A stretch of DNA of 64,000 nt from Viridibacterium silvisoli (GCF_036017035.1 NZ_JAYXHS010000005.1:1-64000); one strand, 5' to 3'; positions 44,574 to 52,680 are shown, counted from the stretch's first letter. Notes: generated by a model from the letters alone, not told the origin. Numbers and translations: made by a program.

Positions 44574-45875
44574 TCAACGTTGAGCAATCGGCTTGACGTC
44601 GCGCGTCGTAGCACCGGTGTAGAGCTGACGCGGACGACCGATCTTCTGTTCCGGATCGCCGATCATTTCGTTCCACTGGGCAATCCAGCCGATGGTGCGG
44701 GCCAGCGCGAAAATACCGGTGAACAGCGGCACAGGAATGCCCATGGCCTTTTGCACGATGCCGGAGTAGAAGTCGACGTTCGGGTAGAGCTTGCGGCTGA
44801 CGAAGTATTCGTCTTCCAAGGCGATCTTTTCCAGTTCCATGGCGAGCTTGAACAGCGGGTCGTCTTGCAAACCGAGTTCGCCCAGCACTTCGTGGCAGGT
44901 CTCACGCATCAGCGTAGCGCGCGGATCGAAGTTCTTGTAGACGCGGTGACCAAAGCCCATCAGCTTGACGCCGGAGTTCTTGTCCTTGACCTTGGCAATG
45001 AACTCGCCGATCTTGGCCACGCCACCCTGGTTCTGGATGTCGTTGAGCATCTCCAGGCAGGCCTCGTTGGCGCCACCGTGTGCCGGGCCCCACAGACAGG
45101 CGATACCGGAAGCGATACAGGCGAACGGGTTCGAACCGGACGAACCAGCCAGACGCACGGTCGACGTCGAAGCGTTCTGCTCATGGTCAGCATGCAGGAT
45201 CAGGATGCGATCCAGTGCACGTGCCAGCACCGGGTTCGGCTTGTACTCTTCGCACGGCGTTGCGAACATCATATGCAGGAAGTTCTCCGCATAGCCCAAG
45301 TCGTTGCGCGGGAACATGAACGGTTCGCCCACGGTGTACTTGTAGGCCATCGCCACGATGGTTGGCATCTTGGCGATCAGGCGGATCGCAGCGATATTGC
45401 GGTGTTCCGGGTTATTGATGTCGAGCGAGTCGTGGTAGAAGGCCGACAGTGCACCGACCACGCCCACCAGAATCGCCATCGGATGTGCGTCGCGGCGGAA
45501 ACCTTGGTAGAAGCGCGTCAGCTGCTCGTGCACCATCGTGTGGGTACGCACATTCGTCTCGAACGCATCGTACTCAGCTTGCGTAGGCAGCTCACCGTTC
45601 TTCAACAGGAAGCAGGTTTCGAGGAAGTTGGCGTTAACCGCCAGTTGCTCGATCGGATAACCACGGTATTTCAACTCGCCCTTATCGCCATCGATGTAAG
45701 TGATGGACGACTTGCAGGATGCCGTCGACATGAAGCCGGGGTCGAAGGTGAAAGCACCCGACTTCGCATACAACGAACGGATGTCGATCACGTCCGGGCC
45801 GATCGAGCCGGTCAGGACGGGGAACTCATAAGACTGACCATCCAGGGTCAGCGTGGCATTGCGTGGGGTCGTCAT
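44574..45875 (-). CDS. gltA: Citrate synthase
   Basis: A 433-residue type II (hexameric, Gram-negative) citrate synthase, condensing acetyl-CoA and oxaloacetate. The N-terminal beta domain (residues 1-50) typical of NADH-regulated forms is present. Catalytic regions include LHADHEQNASTSTVRLAGSSG (active-site His), ACLWGPAHGGANEACLEML (second His) and KLMGFGHRVYKNFDPRA, and the Asp-containing FYSGIVQKAMGIP. ATG 45875 (MTTPRNATLT) is chosen; 18 upstream codons overlap the spacer. Located between sdhE and sucA. Confidence 0.97.
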   Translation of the reverse strand: MTTPRNATLTLDGQSYEFPVLTGSIGPDVIDIRSLYAKSGAFTFDPGFMSTASCKSSITYIDGDKGELKYRGYPIEQLAVNANFLETCFLLKNGELPTQAEYDAFETNVRTHTMVHEQLTRFYQGFRRDAHPMAILVGVVGALSAFYHDSLDINNPEHRNIAAIRLIAKMPTIVAMAYKYTVGEPFMFPRNDLGYAENFLHMMFATPCEEYKPNPVLARALDRILILHADHEQNASTSTVRLAGSSGSNPFACIASGIACLWGPAHGGANEACLEMLNDIQNQGGVAKIGEFIAKVKDKNSGVKLMGFGHRVYKNFDPRATLMRETCHEVLGELGLQDDPLFKLAMELEKIALEDEYFVSRKLYPNVDFYSGIVQKAMGIPVPLFTGIFALARTIGWIAQWNEMIGDPEQKIGRPRQLYTGATTRDVKPIAQR

Positions 45876-45909
45876 AAGTTTTCCTTCCCTTCCAGTACGT
45901 TCAACAGGA

Positions 45910-46173
45910 TTACAAACTTGTGTTCGCAATATCGGGAGCGCTGCGTTTCAGCAACGCAACCGTCGATTGCCAATGCGGAACCTCGCATTCCTCTTTGCCA
46001 CTGAGCATGGCCCACAGCTCATGGTCATCACAGGTCAGCAGGTCCAGCAGATTCTCCAGCTCTGGCTCGCTCAACGCGTCCAGATCGTTGGCGATGAAGC
46101 GCGTGAAAAACAGGTCGAGCTCCAGCAGACCTCGCCGGGCACGCCATTTGATCTTTTCACGCAAGACATACAT
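45910..46173 (-). CDS. sdhE: Succinate dehydrogenase assembly factor SdhE
   Basis: An 87-residue SdhE/SDHAF2 family protein that promotes covalent FAD attachment to SdhA. The signature RRGLLELDLFFTRFI (residues 13-27) contains the RGxxE motif needed for flavinylation. WRARRG precedes it, and an acidic helix LSEPELENLLDLLTCDD follows. It sits between sdhB and gltA. Confidence 0.94.
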   Translation of the reverse strand: MYVLREKIKWRARRGLLELDLFFTRFIANDLDALSEPELENLLDLLTCDDHELWAMLSGKEECEVPHWQSTVALLKRSAPDIANTSL

Positions 46174-46188
46174 CGCTCGGTTCCGTCC

Positions 46189-46911
46189 TTACACTGCACG
46201 CGACAGCATCAATTCCTTGATCTTGCCGATGGCCTTGGTCGGGTTCAGATGCTTCGGGCACACATCCACGCAGTTCATGATGGTGTGGCAGCGGAACAGA
46301 CGGTACGGATCTTCCAGATTATCCAGACGCTCGTTCGTTTCTTCGTCGCGCGTGTCGGCGATGAAACGGTAAGCCGCCAGCAGACCCGCCGGGCCCACAA
46401 ATTTGTCCGGGTTCCACCAGAAGCTCGGGCAGCTGGTCGAGCAGCACGCGCACAAGATGCACTCATAGAGGCCATTGAGTTCTTCACGCTCTTCCGGCGT
46501 TTGCAAACGCTCACGCTCAGGCACGGGCGTGTTGTTGACGACGTAAGGCTTGATCGAGTGGTACTGCTTGAAGAACTGCGTCATGTCGACGATCAGGTCA
46601 CGAATGACCGGCAGGCCCGGCAGCGGACGCAGCGTGATCGGCTGCGCCAGGCTGTCGATGTCGGTCAGGCATGCCAGACCATTCTTGCCGTTGATGTTCA
46701 TCGCGTCCGAGCCGCACACGCCTTCGCGGCATGAACGACGGTAAGACATCGAATCGTCCTTGCCCTTGAGCTTTGTGAGCGCGTCGAGCAGCTTGCGATC
46801 GGACGGGTCGAGTTCGACCGAAATATCCTGCATGTAAGGCGCAGCGTCCTTATCCGGATCGTAGCGATAGATCTTGAATTGAACTGTGCGCACAGTGGTA
46901 TCAGTGGCCAT
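46189..46911 (-). CDS. sdhB: Succinate dehydrogenase iron-sulphur subunit
   Basis: A 240-residue SdhB carrying electrons from FAD to quinone. Cysteines for the [2Fe-2S] centre are in CREGVCGSDAMNINGKNGLAC (two stretches at about 65-86). The [4Fe-4S]/[3Fe-4S] region shows CILCACCSTSCPSFWW and CHTIMNCVDVCPKHLNP. Length and spacing match the E. coli enzyme (238). It follows sdhA after 17 bases. Confidence 0.97.
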   Translation of the reverse strand: MATDTTVRTVQFKIYRYDPDKDAAPYMQDISVELDPSDRKLLDALTKLKGKDDSMSYRRSCREGVCGSDAMNINGKNGLACLTDIDSLAQPITLRPLPGLPVIRDLIVDMTQFFKQYHSIKPYVVNNTPVPERERLQTPEEREELNGLYECILCACCSTSCPSFWWNPDKFVGPAGLLAAYRFIADTRDEETNERLDNLEDPYRLFRCHTIMNCVDVCPKHLNPTKAIGKIKELMLSRAV

Positions 46912-46928
46912 TTTTATGAGCTCCGGAA

Positions 46929-48701
46929 TCAGTACGCACGCGTTTTCAGCGCAACGGTTTCAACAGTCAGCGGCTTGAGATTGACCGGCTTGTATTCGAG
47001 GCGATTGCCGTCGCGATACCACAATGTGTGCTTGAGCCAGTTCTCGTCGTCACGGCCATTCGGACGTTCCGGGGTATCCGGAGCATCGTCACGCACGTGC
47101 GCACCGCGCGATTCCGTACGGGCATTTGCCGACAGCATCGTGGCCTTGGCAACCTCGATGAGGTTCTCCAGTTCCAGCGCTTCGGTACGTGCCGTGTTCC
47201 AGACTTGCGACTTGTCCTTGATCTCGGTTTGCTGAACAGCTTTTTCGATTTCGAGAATCTTGTCCACGCCTTGCTGCAGCAGATCCTTGAAGCGGAACAC
47301 GCCAGCGTGAGCCTGCATCGTGCGCTGCATTTCCAGACGCGTTTCGGCCACGTCCGAACCACCGGTCTGCGTATTCAGGCGATTGACGCGCGCCAACGAC
47401 TTGTCGATCTCGCTTTGCGGGATTTCCTGCAAGGCTGCCGGTTCATTCTTGATGTACTCGATCATCGACTCGCCCGCGCTCTTGCCGAACACCAGCAGGT
47501 CGAGCAGCGAGTTCGTGCCGAGACGGTTCGCGCCATGCACCGACGCACAGGCACATTCACCCGCAGCATAGAAGCCGGGGATGACGTTGCCGTAATCGAC
47601 CACTTCGCCACGATAGTTCGTCGGAATGCCGCCCATCTGGTAGTGACAGGTCGGCACGACGGGGATCGGTGCCTTGATCGGGTCGGTACCGGCGAACTGG
47701 ATCGAGATTTCGCGGATACCCGGCAGACGCTTGTTGATCACGTCTGCGTCGAGGTGGGTGATGTCCAGCATCACGTGATCCTTGTTCGGACCACAGCCGC
47801 GACCTTCGTTGATTTCCGTAACCATGGCGCGCGAAACGACGTCCCGCGAAGCCAGATCCTTGGCGTTTGGTGCATAGCGCTCCATGAAACGCTCGCCCCC
47901 CGCGTTACGCAAGATGCCGCCTTCGCCGCGCACGCCTTCGGTAATCAGCACGCCCGCGCCGGCAACACCGGTCGGGTGGAATTGCCAGAACTCCATATCT
48001 TCCAGCGGGATGCCGGCACGCGCCGCCATGCCGACGCCGTCACCGGTGTTGATGAAGGCATTGGTCGAGGAGTAGTAAATACGACCGGCACCGCCGGTGG
48101 CGAACAGCGTTGCCTTGGCCTGGAAGACGGTGATCTCACCGGTTTCCATTTCCATGGCGATCACGCCGAGCACGCGGCCATCCGGTGCGCGCAGCAGATC
48201 CAGGGCCATCCACTCGACGAAAAACTGGGTGTTCGCACGCACATTGCGCTGGTACAACGCGTGCAACATGGCGTGACCAGTACGGTCAGCTGCCGCACAG
48301 GCGCGACGCACCGGCTTCTCGCCGAAATTGGACATGTGACCACCGAACGGGCGCTGGTAGATCTTGCCCTCATCGGTACGGTCGAACGGCATACCGTAGT
48401 GTTCGAGTTCAACGACCACTTGCGGCGCTTGTTTACACATGAACTCGATCGCGTCCTGGTCACCGAGCCAGTCGGAACCCTTGACGGTGTCATACATGTG
48501 CCAGGTCCAGTGATCCGGCTCGGAGTTGCCGAGCGAAGCAGAAACACCACCTTGCGCCGCAACCGTGTGCGAGCGCGTCGGAAAGACCTTGGAAATGACG
48601 GCTGTTTTCAGACCGGACTCAGCCAGAGTCACCGCAGCGCGCATGCCGGCACCACCGGCCCCCACGATCACTGCATCAAACGTACGCTTGGCGACTTTCA
48701 A
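46929..48701 (-). CDS. sdhA: Succinate dehydrogenase flavoprotein subunit
   Basis: A 590-residue SdhA oxidising succinate to fumarate. The FAD motif DAVIVGAGGAGMRAAVTLAE is at the N-terminus, and RSHTVAAQGGVSASLGN contains the His that carries covalent FAD. Active-site segments MEFWQFHPTGVAGAGVLITEGVRGEGG and the Arg/His-bearing HYQMGGIPTN are present. The C-terminal NARTESRGAHVRDDAPD region is normal. It starts directly at the end of sdhD. Confidence 0.97.
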   Translation of the reverse strand: MKVAKRTFDAVIVGAGGAGMRAAVTLAESGLKTAVISKVFPTRSHTVAAQGGVSASLGNSEPDHWTWHMYDTVKGSDWLGDQDAIEFMCKQAPQVVVELEHYGMPFDRTDEGKIYQRPFGGHMSNFGEKPVRRACAAADRTGHAMLHALYQRNVRANTQFFVEWMALDLLRAPDGRVLGVIAMEMETGEITVFQAKATLFATGGAGRIYYSSTNAFINTGDGVGMAARAGIPLEDMEFWQFHPTGVAGAGVLITEGVRGEGGILRNAGGERFMERYAPNAKDLASRDVVSRAMVTEINEGRGCGPNKDHVMLDITHLDADVINKRLPGIREISIQFAGTDPIKAPIPVVPTCHYQMGGIPTNYRGEVVDYGNVIPGFYAAGECACASVHGANRLGTNSLLDLLVFGKSAGESMIEYIKNEPAALQEIPQSEIDKSLARVNRLNTQTGGSDVAETRLEMQRTMQAHAGVFRFKDLLQQGVDKILEIEKAVQQTEIKDKSQVWNTARTEALELENLIEVAKATMLSANARTESRGAHVRDDAPDTPERPNGRDDENWLKHTLWYRDGNRLEYKPVNLKPLTVETVALKTRAY

Positions 48702-49052
48702 TTAGAGTCTCCACAGAATCTGGGCTGCCCAACCGGCATAACCCAACAGAAGGAAGGCAACGATCGTGTGCAGTGCGAGGCGCACGCTGATCGGCTTGAT
48801 GTAGTCCATGAAGATGTCCCGGACGCCAACCCAGGCGTGATAGAACAAGGCCATGAAGAACAGGAATGTGGCAAAGCGCATGAAGAAGCTGCCGGAGAAC
48901 AGCTCGTACCAGCTGAACACGTCGTAAGACGGCAGCAAGATCACGCGCACGGCAAACAGCACCGTATACAGCGCCATGACTACGGCGGTCAGACGCTGGA
49001 GCAGCCAGTCGTTGAACCCGTAATGCGCACCAACTACGAGACGTTTCACCAT
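48702..49052 (-). CDS. sdhD: Succinate dehydrogenase membrane anchor subunit D
   Basis: A 116-residue membrane anchor with three hydrophobic helices (LQRLTAVVMALYTVLFAVRVI; FFMRFATFLFFMALFYHAWVG; ALHTIVAFLLLGYAGWAAQIL). The AHYGFNDWLLQRLTA and HAWVGVRDIFMDYIK segments contain the quinone-site and haem-region residues expected of SdhD; His in the second helix is the likely haem ligand. It overlaps the end of sdhC by seven bases. Confidence 0.93.
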   Translation of the reverse strand: MVKRLVVGAHYGFNDWLLQRLTAVVMALYTVLFAVRVILLPSYDVFSWYELFSGSFFMRFATFLFFMALFYHAWVGVRDIFMDYIKPISVRLALHTIVAFLLLGYAGWAAQILWRL

Positions 49053-49450
49053 ATCAGCACCCCGATGGCGGCAGTCAGCGTGAGGCTCACGACCAGCACG
49101 ATGACGGAACTCATGCGCGCGGCAGGCAGTTCGACGCCGACGTGCATATCAAGAAGAAGGAAGCGGATCCCTGCACAGAAGTGATGCAGGAAAGACCAGA
49201 GGAGGCCGAGCAGAACCAGCTTGACGATCGGCAAGCCGAGAAGACTGAAGTTGAATACCGTGTAGAAGGCGTCCAGCTCTTCACGCGAACCGAGACTCGC
49301 GCCGAACAGCCAAAGCAACAACGGCAAACACAGGAACAAGCCCACGCCACTGATGCGATGAAGGATCGAGACGATCCCCGGCAGTGGCAATCTGATCTGG
49401 ATGAGATTCAGATGCTTGGGTCTTGGCTTACGGACTATCACTTCCGCCAT
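49046..49450 (-). CDS. sdhC: Succinate dehydrogenase cytochrome b556 subunit
   Basis: A 134-residue haem-binding membrane anchor. The N-terminus has RPKHLNLIQIRLPLPGIVSILHRISGVGLF, in which the SILHRISG segment is the family signature with quinone-site residues. Three membrane helices follow, the second containing LLWSFLHHFCAGIRFLLLDMH with the haem-ligand His. ATG 49450 has GGGAGGTG upstream; ten additional codons further upstream are not credible. First enzyme gene of the long minus-strand run after the GntR-type regulator. Confidence 0.94.
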   Translation of the reverse strand: MAEVIVRKPRPKHLNLIQIRLPLPGIVSILHRISGVGLFLCLPLLLWLFGASLGSREELDAFYTVFNFSLLGLPIVKLVLLGLLWSFLHHFCAGIRFLLLDMHVGVELPAARMSSVIVLVVSLTLTAAIGVLIW

Positions 49451-49478
49451 ACAACACACCTCCCAGTACTGGCTATCC

Positions 49479-49533
49479 AACTGATTAACTAACTGAGCGA
49501 TTCACTAAGCAACTAAGTACGTAGCAACTAACT
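49479..49533. repeat. Short AACT iterations upstream of sdhC
   Basis: Six copies of AACT (AGTT on the minus strand) occur in 55 bases, in irregular units such as AACTAACT and GCAACTAAG. They lie in the 77-base spacer between the regulator gene and sdhC and touch the regulator's stop codon. No hairpin is evident. Confidence 0.6.
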
Positions 49534-50265
49534 AAGCTCATTCAGGTAGAAATGCTCGGCCGTCGAATACAACCCGCGCCGCCACTCCACCGGTTTGTCG
49601 CCATAGGTGTAAGCAACGCGCTCCACCGACAGCAAGGGCGTGTACTCTGCCACGCCCAACAACTCTGCAACCTGCCGCTCTGCAGCGACCGCACGGATAC
49701 GCTCCGAAGCACGAATCATGCGTAAGCCGAAACGGGTTTCGAAAAGGCTGTACAGCGAACCTTCCCACTCCTGCAGTATTTCCAGCGTCAAACCCTGGAA
49801 CATCTCCCCCGGCAGGTAAATCTCATCCACAACCACTGGCTTCACATCGAACTTCAGCAAACGCCGGATGATGATGATCGGGCTCCCCAGGGCCACATGG
49901 AGGTTCTTCGACGCCTCCTGTCCGGCCCTTGCCCGCCAGCACTCCAGCGGAAAGCTTTTCGGCTGCCCGGCACCACCCGCAAGCGGCACCAGACGCAGAA
50001 AGCGAAATGATGCGCGCGGATCGTGATGCGAGGCAACAAATGTCCCTTTCCCCTGGCGACGCAGCAGGATGTTCTCTGCCGACAACTCGTCAACCGCCTT
50101 GCGGACCGTCCCCTGACTGACGCCGAAGCGAACCGCCAGATCCTGCTCGCTCGGTATCGCCTGCCCCGGCGCCCATTCACCTGCCTCAAGCGCCTGTAAA
50201 ATCAGGCTCTTGATCTGCTGGTACAAGGGACTGAAGGTGGGCGACAGGTTTGCCATGGCCTGCAT
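49528..50265 (-). CDS. GntR/HutC-family transcriptional regulator of the TCA block
   Basis: A 245-residue regulator. The winged-helix DNA-binding domain covers about residues 12-78 (IPSEQDLAVRFGVSQGTVRKAVDELSAENILLRRQGKGTFVA), followed by a UTRA effector domain (about 95-240; PIIIIRRLLKFDVKPVVVDEIYLPGEMF). HutC-type regulators sense small metabolites. It is the first gene of the minus-strand sdh-gltA-suc-lpd run and diverges from mdh-citE-like-acnB, so it probably controls both through the palindrome at 50307-50318. I recall the name sdhR for such regulators in regulon reconstructions but cannot verify it. Confidence 0.9.
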   Translation of the reverse strand: MQAMANLSPTFSPLYQQIKSLILQALEAGEWAPGQAIPSEQDLAVRFGVSQGTVRKAVDELSAENILLRRQGKGTFVASHHDPRASFRFLRLVPLAGGAGQPKSFPLECWRARAGQEASKNLHVALGSPIIIIRRLLKFDVKPVVVDEIYLPGEMFQGLTLEILQEWEGSLYSLFETRFGLRMIRASERIRAVAAERQVAELLGVAEYTPLLSVERVAYTYGDKPVEWRRGLYSTAEHFYLNELS

Positions 50266-50279
50266 TCAAGCATAAATAT

Positions 50280-50307
50280 TTGACACCGTCCACATAGAGT
50301 CTATGAT
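50280..50307 (+). promoter_or_regulatory. Promoter P1 of the mdh operon
   Basis: TTGACA (50280-50285), a 16-base spacer and TATGAT (50302-50307): 11 of 12 positions match the sigma-70 consensus. Transcription should start near 50314, giving a leader of about 290 bases before mdh. Confidence 0.75.
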
Positions 50308-50318
50308 CTTATATAAGA
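50307..50318. promoter_or_regulatory. Palindromic operator candidate for the GntR/HutC regulator
   Basis: TCTTATATAAGA is a perfect 12-bp palindrome. It overlaps the last base of the P1 -10 box and the expected start site, the ideal place for a repressor. GntR-family proteins bind such inverted repeats, and the regulator gene is next to it. Assignment to this regulator is inference. Confidence 0.65.
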
Positions 50319-50331
50319 CATTAGACAGCTT

Positions 50332-50361
50332 TTGACACACTTCAAAAAATCAATGTATCCT
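50332..50361 (+). promoter_or_regulatory. Possible second promoter P2 of mdh
   Basis: TTGACA (50332-50337), 18 bases and TATCCT (50356-50361). Its start site would fall near 50368, at the foot of the long leader helix. The -35 is perfect, the -10 weaker. Confidence 0.5.
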
Positions 50362-50364
50362 CCG

Positions 50365-50518
50365 CCTGTTTGCTGAGGTTTCGCTGAATGCCTTGAGGTC
50401 GATCCGGTCAGAATGTTTTGATTGTGACTCCTCGTTGCGCGTTGTGCATCGCAAGAATGCTGCGCTACAGTCACGGATGAACCAGCAAACGGGTCAGGAG
50501 TTGGCTATATGAATAGCC
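50365..50518 (+). ncRNA. Structured mdh leader RNA (candidate regulatory element)
   Basis: An 11-bp helix, CCTGTTTGCTG (50365-50375) with CAGCAAACGGG (50483-50493, one G-U), closes a 107-base region. Inside, TTGTGACT (50422-50429) pairs with AGTCACGG (50469-50476, two G-U), and TTGCG (50435-50439) with CGCAA (50450-50454). Two bases after the closing helix comes an AGGAG, then hairpin GGCTAT-ATGA-ATAGCC (50503-50518) with the ATG of an upstream ORF in its loop. I know no named RNA family for this; the fold was drawn by hand. Confidence 0.6.
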
Positions 50519-50544
50519 GACCCACCAAAAGGCCACCGCGTTGA
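50509..50544 (+). CDS. Upstream ORF of mdh: 11-residue leader peptide
   Basis: ATG at 50509, preceded at a good distance by AGGAG (50496-50500), encodes MNSRPTKRPPR and stops at TGA 50542-50544. The peptide is rich in Arg, Lys and Pro, with Pro-Pro-Arg directly before the stop; consecutive prolines slow ribosomes, so stalling near the stop is conceivable. Its start codon is in a tetraloop. mdh begins 57 bases after the stop. Translation is not proven. Confidence 0.5.
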   Translation: MNSRPTKRPPR

Positions 50545-50600
50545 TTTTTCGTTGAATTTCTTGTCGATTCTTGTTGATTTATCGCTCCAGGAGCTTATCC

Positions 50601-51593
50601 ATGTCCAAGTCCCCCATTCGCGTCACTGTCACCGGCGCCGCCGGCCAAATTGGTTATAGCCTGTTGTTCCGCATTGCCAGCGGCGAAATGCTCGGCAAGG
50701 ATCAGCCCGTCATCCTGCAACTGCTTGATCTCCCCCAAGCCCAGAAGGCTGTGAATGGCGTGATCATGGAACTGGAAGACTGCGCATTCCCGCTGCTGGC
50801 CGGCGTGATCGCAACTGACGATCCAGCCGTTGCATTCAAGGATACGCAAGTGGCATTGCTGGTTGGCGCACGCCCACGCGGCCCCGGCATGGAGCGCAAG
50901 GACCTGCTGACCGAAAACGCCAAGATCTTCACCGTGCAAGGCGCGGCTATCGGTCAGTACGCAGACCCGGACGTCAAGGTGCTGGTCGTCGGCAACCCAT
51001 GTAACACCAATGCATACATCGCCAAGGAAACGGCGAAGAAGTTTGGTCGCGTGAAGGAAAAGAACTTCACCGCCATGCTGCGTCTGGACCACAACCGCGC
51101 GCTATCGCAACTGGCTGCCAAGTCCGGCCGCACGGTCGACAGCCTGAAGAACCTGGTCGTGTGGGGCAACCACTCGCCAACCATGTACGCCGACTACCGC
51201 TTCGTCACTTCGAACGGCGACAGCGTCAAGACCCTGATCAACGACGAAACCTGGAACCGCGAAACCTTCCTGCCGAAGGTTGGCAAGCGCGGCGCAGCGA
51301 TCATCGAAGCGCGTGGCCTGTCTTCCGCTGCTTCGGCTGCCAACGCAGCCATCGACCACGTGCGCGACTGGGTGCTCGGCTCCAAGGGCGAATGGGTCAC
51401 CATGGGTATTCCTTCGGATGGTTCCTACGGCATTCCTGAAGGCATCATCTTCGGCGTGGCCGTGACCACCGAAAACGGCGAGTACAAGCGCGTCGAAGGT
51501 ATCGAAGTCGACGAGTTCTCGCGCGAGCGCATCAACTTCACGCTCAACGAGCTGGAAGAAGAGCGCGCCGGCGTTGCGGACCTGCTGAAGTAA
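50601..51593 (+). CDS. mdh: Malate dehydrogenase
   Basis: A 330-residue NAD-dependent malate dehydrogenase of the cytosolic-like (group 2) type. The Rossmann motif is VTVTGAAGQIGYSLLFRIASGEM (residues 6-28). The substrate loop has GARPRGPGMERKDLL with two of the substrate Arg, the catalytic region reads RLDHNRALSQLA and the active His is in VVWGNHSPTMYAD. CAGGAG at 50588-50593 precedes ATG 50601. It heads an operon with a CitE-like gene and acnB and follows the structured leader. Confidence 0.96.
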   Translation: MSKSPIRVTVTGAAGQIGYSLLFRIASGEMLGKDQPVILQLLDLPQAQKAVNGVIMELEDCAFPLLAGVIATDDPAVAFKDTQVALLVGARPRGPGMERKDLLTENAKIFTVQGAAIGQYADPDVKVLVVGNPCNTNAYIAKETAKKFGRVKEKNFTAMLRLDHNRALSQLAAKSGRTVDSLKNLVVWGNHSPTMYADYRFVTSNGDSVKTLINDETWNRETFLPKVGKRGAAIIEARGLSSAASAANAAIDHVRDWVLGSKGEWVTMGIPSDGSYGIPEGIIFGVAVTTENGEYKRVEGIEVDEFSRERINFTLNELEEERAGVADLLK

Positions 51594-51602
51594 GAAGTAA
51601 CC

Positions 51603-52625
51603 ATGGACCGCATTCATCCCGATGCGGTACTTGTCCAGGATGGAGGGGCCCTCCCCTCCATCCCGGGAGTGGATCACTACGCAGGTAGCGAGAAGCTGAT
51701 GCGCAAGGCGCTGGCCTTGCAGATCGAGCAAGCCCGCAATGGCGTAGCAACATTTGATGTGACGCTCGATTGCGAAGACGGCGCAGCCGTCGGCGAAGAA
51801 GTAGCACATACCGAACTGGTGTCCTCACTCATCATGAGCGATGACAACCGCTTCGACCGGATTGGCGCCCGCATTCACGACGTGACACACGCGTCGTGGA
51901 TGACGGACCTGCAGAACATCGTGGCCGCAGCTGGCACACGACTCGCTTACCTCACGCTGCCCAAGGCGCGTGGCGTCAGCGATGTGCGGCGAGTGCTGCA
52001 TGTGCTGCGCGACGCCGAGCAGCGCAACGGCCTGCATCGCCGGATTGCAGTACACGTGCTCATCGAAACGCACGGCGCGCTGCACCAGGTGTGGGACATC
52101 GCAGGGCTGGATGGTGTCAGTTCGCTCGATTTTGGTTTGATGGATTTTGTCAGTACGCATCACGGCGCCATTCCCGGCAGCGCGATGCAGAGCCCGGGGC
52201 AGTTCGATCACGCGATCCTGCGCCGAGCGAAGACGGAAATAGTGGCAGCTGCGTTGGCGAATTCGGTTGTGCCAACGCATAACGTCACGACTGAATTGAA
52301 TGACGCAGCAAAGATTCGAGAGGATGCGCGGCGTGCGCGCGAGGAATTCGGTTTCCTGCGCATGTGGAGCATCCATCCGAACCAGATCGGGCCGATCCTG
52401 ACTGCCATGCAGCCGGATTACACCGAACTGGTGGAAGCAACAGAAGTAATTGCCGCGGCGCAGGACGCGTCGTGGGGGCCGATACAGATGCAGGGTCGCC
52501 TGCACGATCGTGCTTCGTATCGTTACTACTGGAATTTGTTGAAGCGTGCGCATGCTACTGGCTGCGAATTGCCGGGTAGCGCACAGGAGCGTTTTTTTGA
52601 CGCTTCTTTTTATCGTAATTCTTAA
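51603..52625 (+). CDS. HpcH/HpaI-CitE family lyase-like protein
   Basis: A 340-residue protein of the citrate-lyase-beta/malyl-CoA-lyase superfamily. The barrel shows TFDVTLDCEDGAAVGEE (acidic metal-binding stretch, about 50-66), VLIETHGALHQVWDIAGLDGVSSLDFGLMDF (Glu and Asp metal ligands, about 151-181) and MWSIHPNQIGPI. The citrate-lyase alpha and gamma subunits are absent, so it is not a citrate lyase. A CoA-thioester lyase or hydrolase acting on malyl- or citramalyl-CoA is plausible. It lies nine bases after mdh and 55 before acnB. Confidence 0.82.
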   Translation: MDRIHPDAVLVQDGGALPSIPGVDHYAGSEKLMRKALALQIEQARNGVATFDVTLDCEDGAAVGEEVAHTELVSSLIMSDDNRFDRIGARIHDVTHASWMTDLQNIVAAAGTRLAYLTLPKARGVSDVRRVLHVLRDAEQRNGLHRRIAVHVLIETHGALHQVWDIAGLDGVSSLDFGLMDFVSTHHGAIPGSAMQSPGQFDHAILRRAKTEIVAAALANSVVPTHNVTTELNDAAKIREDARRAREEFGFLRMWSIHPNQIGPILTAMQPDYTELVEATEVIAAAQDASWGPIQMQGRLHDRASYRYYWNLLKRAHATGCELPGSAQERFFDASFYRNS

Positions 52626-52632
52626 TTGAACG

Positions 52633-52658
52633 CCGTCTCTGCCCGCCGGGGCGAACGG
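52633..52658 (+). repeat. Hairpin upstream of acnB
   Basis: GCCC/GGGC with a GCCG loop (52641-52652), extended by CCGT (52633-52636) pairing with ACGG (52655-52658). It ends ten bases before the acnB Shine-Dalgarno GGAGG (52668-52672). Possible effect on acnB initiation; small structure. Confidence 0.4.
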
Positions 52659-52680
52659 AACACTGCCGGAGGATTTGATC

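Noticed and set aside
47028..49184. 718-codon open frame on the plus strand
   Set aside because: Antisense to sdhA and sdhD; composition (Arg/His/Val) is typical of a shadow frame and no motif is visible.
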